Shown one piece after another: positions 26,872 through 33,252 of a stretch of DNA of 45,910 nt (positions are counted from its first letter, which is position 1; each line of letters opens with the position of its first letter). The stretch is from Flavobacterium sp. (GTDB taxonomy: Bacteria; Bacteroidota; Bacteroidia; Flavobacteriales; Flavobacteriaceae), in the NCBI GenBank assembly GCA_010365135.1, contig JAAFGY010000008.1, forward strand, positions 1 to 45,910. Reading direction: 5' to 3'. The position numbers and the translations under genes are program-made. The notes under the pieces are model-generated. The model was not told the origin of the DNA, did not search any database, and saw only the letters and a list, made by a program, of their open reading frames with translations.

Positions 26872-28131
26872 TCAATCTTTTATTGTCATTTTGACTAATT
26901 CAATTTTCTTATTTGTGGCTTCTTCGATGATAAAATGATAGATTCCAATGGTGATGACATCGCCTTTTTGCGGAATTTCTTTAGTTGAATCTACAATAAA
27001 ACCGCCCAATGTTCCGTAAGAATCGCTCTCAGGAATATTGAGTTTGTAAGTTAAATTCAAATACTCTACATCCAATCGAGCTGAGAAAACATAAACGCCC
27101 TCTTTTAATTCTTTTTCGGTCAATTCTTCATCGGAATCGTGTTCGTCTTCAATTTCGCCAAAAAGTTCTTCCACAATATCTTCGATGGTAATAATTCCAG
27201 AAGTTCCGCCGTATTCGTCGAGGACAACTGCCACACTTTTTCGCTTTTTGGTCAGCAAATCCATCGCATCTTTAATATAAATTGTTTCGGGAACAAATTC
27301 AACTGGAATGACAATCGATTTGATGTTTTTAGGTTTTTTGAATAAATCAAAGGAATGCACGTAACCTATAATATCATCGAGGGAATTTTGATACACGACA
27401 ATTTTAGAATAACCGGTTTCGATAAACAAATCTTTCAATTCCGTTATCGAATCGAACAAATCGATCGCGACGATTTCGGTTCGTGGAGACATTATATCTC
27501 GCGCTTTGACTCCTGAAAAGTCCAAAGCATTTTGAAACATTTGAATTTCCGAATCCATTTCGTCGTTGTCTTCTACGGTGCTCATTTGTTCGGTAATATA
27601 ATTTCCAAGCTCTGCTTTGCTGAAATACAAAGGAATTGAATCTCCTTCGGTTTTGAAGAATTTCACCAAAACAAAATCAGAAACCCAGATGAAAAAAGTA
27701 GAAATAAAATAAAACAAAATGTAAAAACCATAAGCCGGAAGTGCAAAAAACTTCATTAATGAGTTGGCATAAATCTGAAAAAAAACTTTAGGCAAGAATT
27801 CCGCTGTTATCAAAACAAGGATAGTTGAAATCAGCGTTTGAAGTAAAAGACTGAAAAATCCAGACAAATGAAATCCTAGATTTTCTATCCAAAGCATCAA
27901 TAAATCGCCCATAAAAAATCCATAAATCACCAATGCAATATTGTTGCCGATGAGCATGGAAGCGATAAATTTTGAAGGTTTTTCGGTAAGTTTTGTCAGG
28001 ATGTTAGAGATGAAGTTGTCTTGTTTTTTCTCTATTTCAAGGTAAATTTTATTAGACGAAATGAAGGCAATTTCCATTCCCGAAAAGAAAGCACATAGTA
28101 TCAGACACAATATAATAATGCTAATTTCCAT
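26872..28131 (-). CDS. CNNM/CBS-domain 'hemolysin family' membrane protein
   Basis: The protein has an N-terminal CNNM (DUF21) domain of three to four membrane helices, with FSGMEIAFISSNKI at the start and LITAEFLPKVF later. A CBS-domain pair follows (about residues 205-330; SPRTEIVAIDLFDSI, VVLDEYGGTSGIITIEDIVE), and a C-terminal CorC/HlyC domain (SDSYGTLGGFIVD). Family members are linked to Mg2+/Co2+ handling; the gliding-motility protein GldE is a paralogue with the same layout. No hemolysin activity should be assumed from the name. The length of 419 residues is typical. It starts 2 bp after the stop of the small upstream membrane-protein gene, in one operon with lptC. Confidence 0.9.
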   Translation of the reverse strand: MEISIIILCLILCAFFSGMEIAFISSNKIYLEIEKKQDNFISNILTKLTEKPSKFIASMLIGNNIALVIYGFFMGDLLMLWIENLGFHLSGFFSLLLQTLISTILVLITAEFLPKVFFQIYANSLMKFFALPAYGFYILFYFISTFFIWVSDFVLVKFFKTEGDSIPLYFSKAELGNYITEQMSTVEDNDEMDSEIQMFQNALDFSGVKARDIMSPRTEIVAIDLFDSITELKDLFIETGYSKIVVYQNSLDDIIGYVHSFDLFKKPKNIKSIVIPVEFVPETIYIKDAMDLLTKKRKSVAVVLDEYGGTSGIITIEDIVEELFGEIEDEHDSDEELTEKELKEGVYVFSARLDVEYLNLTYKLNIPESDSYGTLGGFIVDSTKEIPQKGDVITIGIYHFIIEEATNKKIELVKMTIKD

Positions 28132-28133
28132 AA

Positions 28134-28328
28134 TTAGGATTTGTTGTTTCGGTCTTCCAATTTCTTAGCGAATCTTCTGCGGAAGAAAAACATAAATACG
28201 GCTAAGATTCCAATAAAAAGACTGATTTTCGGCGTGGCTGTGGGATCATTCCATTTTGTAATTCCATCGTAAATAAAAGCGCCTCCAAGAATAAGATAAA
28301 GGTAAGGAGTGTATTTTAAGTATTTCAT
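28134..28328 (-). CDS. Two-helix small membrane protein, 64 residues
   Basis: No family is recognised. The sequence MKYLKYTPYLYLILGGAFI is followed by a short polar loop (TKWNDPTATPK), a second hydrophobic helix and the basic tail FFRRRFAKKLEDRNNKS. It is packed between lptC (15 bp upstream) and the CNNM protein (2 bp downstream), so it is almost certainly translated from the same mRNA. The tight spacing and clean helix pattern support a real gene. Confidence 0.8.
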   Translation of the reverse strand: MKYLKYTPYLYLILGGAFIYDGITKWNDPTATPKISLFIGILAVFMFFFRRRFAKKLEDRNNKS

Positions 28329-28343
28329 AACTTTGGTGTAATT

Positions 28344-28898
28344 TTATTCGTCGGATTCTATTTCGCCAGCAATTTTTTGAGAATTGATAAATTTGAAATC
28401 TTTACTAAAATCAATTCCTTGTCCGTTTGAAACGCCTTTTGGGTCTGTAAATTTAAACTTTTTTTCGGTATAAAACCATTCGTTTTTCTGGTCGAAATAC
28501 AGTTGATCCGTTTCGAGATTTTGACCATCCTGCGTGGTTATTGTCACATTTCCTTTCAGATCGATAAGATTAGTCAACTTATAGGAAGTGGCATAATCCG
28601 ATTTGACAAAGGTTCTTTTCCCATTTTTGTCGTATAAAGTGACATCAATTCCTTTAGGAAATTCCGTGAAGGGAAAATTCACATTTCCATACTCTAACAT
28701 TTTTGGGCTGACCAAAATGACTTTTATGCGGCCAGAATCGGTGTATTTTAAATTTATTTTTTCGGCCTCTCCACTTGGAACAAAATCGGTAAAATTACTT
28801 TTTTGGACTTCTTTTAAATTACTTTCACATCCAAAAAACAGTGTCACGGCAAGAACCGTGACAAGTGTAAGAATTGGATATTTTTTTAGTAAAGTCAT
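28344..28898 (-). CDS. lptC: LPS export protein LptC
   Basis: LptC bridges the inner-membrane LptBFG transporter to the periplasmic LptA oligomer during lipopolysaccharide export. The N-terminus MTLLKKYPILTLVTVLAVTL leads to a lipobox-like LFFGC, so this version may be a lipoprotein, unlike the helix-anchored E. coli protein. The rest shows the LptC/OstA-like beta-jellyroll pattern, with KVILVSPKMLEYGNV, VTLYDKNGKRTFVKSDYA, and LKGNVTITTQDGQNLETDQLYFD, the last being the recurrent 'GNV...T.dg..l.t..l.yd' motif of this superfamily. It has 184 residues. It follows a barrel gene and precedes envelope genes, which fits. Confidence 0.9.
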   Translation of the reverse strand: MTLLKKYPILTLVTVLAVTLFFGCESNLKEVQKSNFTDFVPSGEAEKINLKYTDSGRIKVILVSPKMLEYGNVNFPFTEFPKGIDVTLYDKNGKRTFVKSDYATSYKLTNLIDLKGNVTITTQDGQNLETDQLYFDQKNEWFYTEKKFKFTDPKGVSNGQGIDFSKDFKFINSQKIAGEIESDE

Positions 28899-28950
28899 TT
28901 GCTGAACTTGACAGATTGGTAAGCAATAATTAGGAAAGTGGATTCCACTA

Positions 28951-30201
28951 TTAATTGTATTTACTTTTCACAAACCATTTATCGTTAAGTGAAACACCTA
29001 TAGATATATTGAAATAATTTTCCTGAACCAAATTATTCGAAGTAGTTCCTTTTTTTCCAAATTCGAAACCGATATTTGTATTCGACAAAGAACCTAATAT
29101 TGGTAATCCTAATCCAAAAGTCATCCCAACATCATTTATCGAAGTAGAATTGACAATCAATCCTGTTTTTTCATATTTGAAACCCGCTCTGTAGGTTACT
29201 CTTTTGACATAACTCATAAAAGGATTGGCATTGGGCGTGAAGTAACCACCCACGCTGTATTTTTGATATTTCCCGTACGTTACATTATCTAAAGTGTTGT
29301 AATTGTTGTATAATTTTCCGGCATCTTGAACGGAAAATTCGGCGCCTAAAAGCCATTTTTTAGTGTTTCCAACTCCTGCTCCAAAAGTCCATTTTTGCGG
29401 TAAATTTAAGTCGTTTTTGATTTTTACGGGATCCAAAACATCTACGTCTTGTAAATCATAATTAGAATCGTAGGTCACCGTGGCAATAGTTCTGCTATTA
29501 TTAGACTTCAAAATACTTTTTGGAGTATAATAAAGGCTACTCACAAAAGATAATTTAGCGTTTATTTTAGTCTGATACATCATTCCAATATTAAAATTCA
29601 CACCAGATAATTCGTTCACATTCAATTCGCGAGAACCCACTGGCACCTCAGAAACAAACTCCAAACTATTGGTTTGAATTTTTCCAAAGTTATAATAGAC
29701 ATTGACTCCCACGCTTAAATTTGGTTTTATTCTATAGCCTGTACCAACGAAAACTCGATTCAAACCACCCCAGCCATTAAAACGTTTATTGACTGGCGAA
29801 AGCTCAGTAGCGTCGTTTTTTATTTTATATCCAACAGAAGAGTAGGGAATTATTCCAAATGCTGCTCCAAATTTTCCTATTGGAATGCCTAATGATAAAT
29901 AATCGAATGTAGATCTCTGCGCCGATGCCGATGATGTTTCTGATTTTTGTTTGGTATGATTGCTGGTTCCCGCAAGCGTAAAGGTGGTCCATTTTAAATT
30001 AGCTAAACCAGCCGGATTTTGTAAGTTAATGCGGGTAGAGTCCGGAACTATAGATAATCCTGCCATTGAGCGTGATTCGACTGTACCAATTACTCTTGTT
30101 TCCCCGATTCCGTAAAAAGAATAAGGGGATGATGTGCCCTCTTGTGAATAAGAAACTAACGATAAAAATAAACAAGCGCTTATTAAAATTTTATTAATCA
30201 T
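28951..30201 (-). CDS. Outer-membrane beta-barrel protein, FadL/OmpP1-like
   Basis: A signal peptide (MINKILISACLFLSLVSYSQ) precedes a 395-residue mature part with alternating hydrophobic residues and many aromatic strand ends. The start of the mature protein (SSPYSFYGIGETR, SMAGLSIVPDSTRINLQNPAGLANL) has the 'N-P-A' plug motif seen in FadL-like porins. It ends with a strand NISIGVSLNDKWFVKSKYN. Substrate is unknown; hydrophobic compounds are the family norm. The start lies 8 bp inside the coaX 3' end, so both are translated from one mRNA, and lptC follows 52 bp later. Confidence 0.8.
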   Translation of the reverse strand: MINKILISACLFLSLVSYSQEGTSSPYSFYGIGETRVIGTVESRSMAGLSIVPDSTRINLQNPAGLANLKWTTFTLAGTSNHTKQKSETSSASAQRSTFDYLSLGIPIGKFGAAFGIIPYSSVGYKIKNDATELSPVNKRFNGWGGLNRVFVGTGYRIKPNLSVGVNVYYNFGKIQTNSLEFVSEVPVGSRELNVNELSGVNFNIGMMYQTKINAKLSFVSSLYYTPKSILKSNNSRTIATVTYDSNYDLQDVDVLDPVKIKNDLNLPQKWTFGAGVGNTKKWLLGAEFSVQDAGKLYNNYNTLDNVTYGKYQKYSVGGYFTPNANPFMSYVKRVTYRAGFKYEKTGLIVNSTSINDVGMTFGLGLPILGSLSNTNIGFEFGKKGTTSNNLVQENYFNISIGVSLNDKWFVKSKYN

Positions 30202-30928
30202 TTTTAATTTTATATTGAAATGTTTGGTTCAAACTTTCGAGAAGGAAATTTGAATTGGCAAATATGGTATTTTTTAATCGTTTAGCCAAAAATTCTGAGT
30301 CTCCACCCGTTAAAATTATTATAAATTTTGAATATTGTGCCTTAAATTCTGCGATGAAACCGTCAATTTCATATACCAAGCCATTCACCACTCCGGAATG
30401 CATGGATTCTGACGTTGATTTGCCTGTAAAATGTTTCGGATTTTCTAAAGTCAGTAAGGGCAATTTTGCAGTATAATTGTGTAAGGCTTCGTATCTTAAT
30501 CGCAATCCCGGCGAAATTGCTCCGCCAAGATAATTATCGTTTTCATCAATAAAATCGTACGTTATGCAAGTGCCTGCATCAATCACCAACCGATTCTGAC
30601 AAGGAAATTGAAGCGTTGCACCTGCAGCAAGAACCATTCGGTCGATTCCTAGAGTTTGTGGCGTTTCATAACTATTGAGAAACGGAAAAGCGTCTTTATG
30701 TGACACAAAATGAATATTTATTGCTTTTTCAAACCCAATAAATGCTTGTTTTTCGACATCTGAGACGGAAGCCACGACTAAATGAGTTGTATTTTTATAC
30801 TTTTCTAAAATATTTTTAATGCTTTTTTCAAGTTCGATTTTACTAAAAACAAAAGACTCTAAAAGGGTACTTCCCTCAAAAACAGCGGCTTTAATTCTGG
30901 TATTTCCTACATCGACAGCTAGAATCAT
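30194..30928 (-). CDS. coaX: Type III pantothenate kinase CoaX
   Basis: CoaX phosphorylates pantothenate, the first step of coenzyme A synthesis, and belongs to the ASKHA fold. The motifs MILAVDVGNTRIKAAVF (phosphate 1), LGIDRMVLAAGA, VIDAGTCITYDFID (Asp of phosphate 2 region), GGAISPGLRLRYEAL and IILTGGDSEFL (adenosine loop) are all present in order. The length of 244 residues is standard. It is the first gene of the minus-strand envelope cluster and is divergent from tRNA-Phe. Its 3' end overlaps the barrel gene by 8 bp. Confidence 0.95.
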   Translation of the reverse strand: MILAVDVGNTRIKAAVFEGSTLLESFVFSKIELEKSIKNILEKYKNTTHLVVASVSDVEKQAFIGFEKAINIHFVSHKDAFPFLNSYETPQTLGIDRMVLAAGATLQFPCQNRLVIDAGTCITYDFIDENDNYLGGAISPGLRLRYEALHNYTAKLPLLTLENPKHFTGKSTSESMHSGVVNGLVYEIDGFIAEFKAQYSKFIIILTGGDSEFLAKRLKNTIFANSNFLLESLNQTFQYKIKND

Positions 30929-30979
30929 AATTTATATTTAACGCAGCGAAGGTACGAATAGATTTTTTTTAAAAATTGT

Positions 30980-31010
30980 TTTGTATAAATTAAAAATCAT
31001 TCTATATTTG
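30980..31010 (+). promoter_or_regulatory. Consensus Bacteroidota promoter of tRNA-Phe
   Basis: TTTG (30980-30983), exactly 19 bp, and TATATTTG (31003-31010) match both the -33 and -7 elements of the Bacteroidota housekeeping promoter without a mismatch. The inferred start is near 31016, ten bases before the tRNA. Confidence 0.85.
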
Positions 31011-31025
31011 CACCCGCATTAGCGA

Positions 31026-31098
31026 GGTACCTTAGCTCAGATGGTAGAGCAATGGACTGAAAATCCATGTGTCCCTGGTTCGATCCCTGGAGGTACCA
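31026..31098 (+). tRNA. tRNA-Phe (anticodon GAA)
   Basis: The 73-nt sequence folds as a cloverleaf. The acceptor arm GGTACCT pairs with AGGTACC, the D-arm region reads TTAGCTCAGATGGTAGAGCA, the anticodon stem ATGGA/TCCAT encloses the loop CTGAAAA with anticodon GAA, and the T-arm CCTGG/CCAGG region contains GTTCGATCC. The discriminator base is A and the CCA end is not encoded, as is common in Bacteroidota. A perfect promoter lies upstream and a terminator downstream. Confidence 0.97.
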
Positions 31099-31106
31099 CA
31101 AAAAAT

Positions 31107-31145
31107 TCCCTAATTGTCTTATTATTAAGATATTAGGGATTTTTT
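31107..31145 (+). terminator. Terminator of tRNA-Phe
   Basis: TCCCTAAT (31107-31114) and ATTAGGGA (31132-31139) pair perfectly and are followed directly by six T on the plus strand, a standard intrinsic terminator nine bases after the tRNA. Confidence 0.85.
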
Positions 31146-31164
31146 GTTATTAATTTGTACTGAG

Positions 31165-31236
31165 TTGTCATTTCGACGAAGGAGAAATCACACATCGAGA
31201 GTAACTCATAAGCTTTCTCCTTCGTCGAACTGACAA
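31165..31236. repeat. Inverted repeat with 23-bp arms (TTCGACGAAGGAGAAA type)
   Basis: The arms at 31165-31187 and 31214-31236 match at 22 of 23 positions and enclose 26 bp that contain GAGTAACTC, itself a small palindrome. The element lies between tRNA-Phe and the stop of the orphan nuclease-like gene. Repeats reading GTCATTTCGACGnAGGAGAAATC are common as dispersed intergenic elements in Flavobacteriia. It is probably a REP/MITE-like unit that may also end transcription. Confidence 0.8.
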
Positions 31237-31244
31237 AAATTGGA

Positions 31245-33089
31245 TTATTTAAGTAATGCTTTTAATATTCTCTCCTCATTAATCATTATATCTCGAAATA
31301 GAACGTGAGGAAAGATTTTATGTTTTGATAATTTAAAAGTTCTAGCTATTTTTGATAAAGTGGTCGCTGTTATTAATGATAAATTCATCTCTGTGTCCAT
31401 TTCACAATCTGATACGAAATCCTCGCTAAAATCAGGAGCAATTAGTAGAACCTTGATTACCCTTAAATTATTTTTTAAAGCCAAATTTTGATATGATTTT
31501 AGTTGTCTAGAAACAGAACTGAATTTATTATAACTACTTTCTTTAATAGTTTTACATTCAATTATGATAATTTCATCATTACCAAGATTTAGAAGAACAT
31601 CGATTTTATCTTTAGCGGTGTTTAGTGTGTTTTTTAATTTGTCATCCACATTAAAACCAATTTTAGTAAAAATTATTTTAGTCAGTTCTTCAAATTTTAA
31701 ACCAAGGTCACTTTCTTTTATTATGATTCCATTATCTTTTAGAAGATTAAAATTTCTAAATCCAATATTCTCGAAATTTTCTAAAAAAAGATTTTCCGCA
31801 TCTTTGTAATTATCAATAATATTTGTAATATTATCGCCTCTTTGCTTAATTCCATTGCCTTTAATAAATGAAAGTAATTCATTTTTTTCTATTAAGTCCA
31901 ATATATCTCTAGGTTTAATATTATAATCTAATAAAAATTTGGCGTTTAAAACTAAATCATCTTGTAATTCAAATTGCTCTTTAACTCGCTTATTAAACTT
32001 TGGTAATGATATATTTAATTCACTAAGCATTTTTTCATAACCATCCAAAGAAATACCTATTCTCTCCTCTTTATCAATGCTTTCAAAGTAATTGATTAAA
32101 CTATTAATTTTGTCTTCTAAAGTATTCCCTTTTAAATTAATGATATTTAACCCTCCTTCAAATAAATCATTTAGTTCCTTTTTCTTTTCAGTTAATGAGC
32201 TGCCTTCTTTGTAAATATCCGAAGATAAAATACCCGTAAATGAAATTCCTTCTTTTATTATCTTTTCAATTTTTTGCGAATTGGTTAATTTTCTATCTAC
32301 ACCATGTCTTTTTGCGATCTGATTTATAATTGGCTCTCTTAATAGATTTAAACTCCTTCTAAAGTATTTGTCTGCAATTTCCTTCCCTCTTAATTCTCTC
32401 AACAAACTAACCATTTCATCAGCAATAAAAATTGTACTATCTTTTTTTGAATAAAAAATAACACCGAAGTTTTTTAAACTATTAATTACTTCCGGAATTT
32501 TAATGTTTTTAATTGGCAAAATAGAATAATTGATTAATTTAATTTCTTCTTGCGAAAGATCTAATTCTTTTGATAAAGTTAATAGAATTGATAATTCATC
32601 TTGAGATATTTTTGCTTCTCTATTATTTGACAAATCATTATTATAAGCAGTGAATAGACAAGATTTATAAATTTTATAATCTCTTTTTCTCTCAAAAGTC
32701 ATTTCCGATTTTTCATTTTCCAATTCAGAATTTAGAATTTTAATTTTACTTTTTAAGTTCACAAGTTCAATATCATATAATTTTGCGAGATGGACTTGAC
32801 TCAGGATGCAGTTTCCATCCCTTATAATGATGTCAATTAATATATCTAATTGTGATGAGGTATCTTGAAATTCAGTTTTAATATATTCTAGAAATTCATT
32901 GCTAATCAATTCGAAAATTTTAGTAACATTTTGACTATCAACTGTTTTTAAAACTTTTTCTTTAGAGATTAGAATCAAATCAATTTCTTTAAAATTTTTT
33001 GGATTTTTAGAAATAATGCAATCTATTATCTTAATAAAAGAATTTTTCTCAAGTGAGCCAAGCCTGTCAAGTATTTTTTCTAATTTCAT
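31245..33089 (-). CDS. Orphan protein with C-terminal PD-(D/E)XK nuclease-like domain
   Basis: I do not recognise a named family for the whole 614-residue protein. The C-terminal part has the restriction-endonuclease-fold order: a helix with LKFEELTKIIFTKIGF, then KDKIDVLL (Asp497), IIIIECKT (Glu511, Lys513) and a RecB-like QxxxY motif in RQLKSYQ (Gln529, Tyr533). The first 460 residues are helical and highly charged; residues 145-190 (NDLSNNREAKISQDEL) faintly resemble TerB-type helices, and two short SAP-like stretches occur (around 258-290 and in IKGNGIKQRGDNITNIIDNY). No ATPase, helicase or membrane segment is seen. The gene is visibly more AT-rich than its neighbours, stands alone with its own consensus promoter and ends next to tRNA-Phe and an inverted repeat. 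A DNA-targeting defence role is possible but unproven. Confidence 0.75.
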   Translation of the reverse strand: MKLEKILDRLGSLEKNSFIKIIDCIISKNPKNFKEIDLILISKEKVLKTVDSQNVTKIFELISNEFLEYIKTEFQDTSSQLDILIDIIIRDGNCILSQVHLAKLYDIELVNLKSKIKILNSELENEKSEMTFERKRDYKIYKSCLFTAYNNDLSNNREAKISQDELSILLTLSKELDLSQEEIKLINYSILPIKNIKIPEVINSLKNFGVIFYSKKDSTIFIADEMVSLLRELRGKEIADKYFRRSLNLLREPIINQIAKRHGVDRKLTNSQKIEKIIKEGISFTGILSSDIYKEGSSLTEKKKELNDLFEGGLNIINLKGNTLEDKINSLINYFESIDKEERIGISLDGYEKMLSELNISLPKFNKRVKEQFELQDDLVLNAKFLLDYNIKPRDILDLIEKNELLSFIKGNGIKQRGDNITNIIDNYKDAENLFLENFENIGFRNFNLLKDNGIIIKESDLGLKFEELTKIIFTKIGFNVDDKLKNTLNTAKDKIDVLLNLGNDEIIIIECKTIKESSYNKFSSVSRQLKSYQNLALKNNLRVIKVLLIAPDFSEDFVSDCEMDTEMNLSLITATTLSKIARTFKLSKHKIFPHVLFRDIMINEERILKALLK

Positions 33090-33117
33090 TTTGTTATGTT
33101 TATAGATTAATATTACT

Positions 33118-33147
33118 CAAATGTAATCTATTTAAAATTCCTACAAT
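33118..33147 (-). promoter_or_regulatory. Bacteroidota-type promoter of the orphan nuclease-like gene
   Basis: On the minus strand ATTG is followed after 18 bp by TACATTTG, a full match to TAnnTTTG. The inferred start near 33111 leaves a leader of about 20 nt before the ATG, so the gene is an independent unit. Confidence 0.65.
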
Positions 33148-33189
33148 TGAGGTTTCCCGTAAACCAACTTATTTTTTTAATTTTTCTCA

Positions 33190-33220
33190 AAAAAAAACGG
33201 CACCTCTTTCAAGATGCCGT
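33190..33220 (-). terminator. Terminator of pyruvate phosphate dikinase
   Basis: On the minus strand ACGGCA and TGCCGT (33197-33202 with 33215-33220) form a stem that continues as CTT-GAAA-GAG, and the stem is followed by a run of seven to eight T. It lies about 30 bp after the stop codon of ppdK. Confidence 0.85.
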
Positions 33221-33252
33221 CTTTCATTATAAATAAAACAGGTTTCTAAAAA

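Noticed and set aside
26872..28131. Gliding-motility protein GldE
   Set aside because: GldE has the same CNNM/CBS layout, but gldD and other gld partners are absent and the operon is the lptC-ppiD type, so the general family name is safer.
31245..33089. Restriction-modification or BREX-type system around the nuclease-like gene
   Set aside because: No methyltransferase, ATPase, helicase or specificity subunit is found in the flanking genes; only the single gene can be supported.
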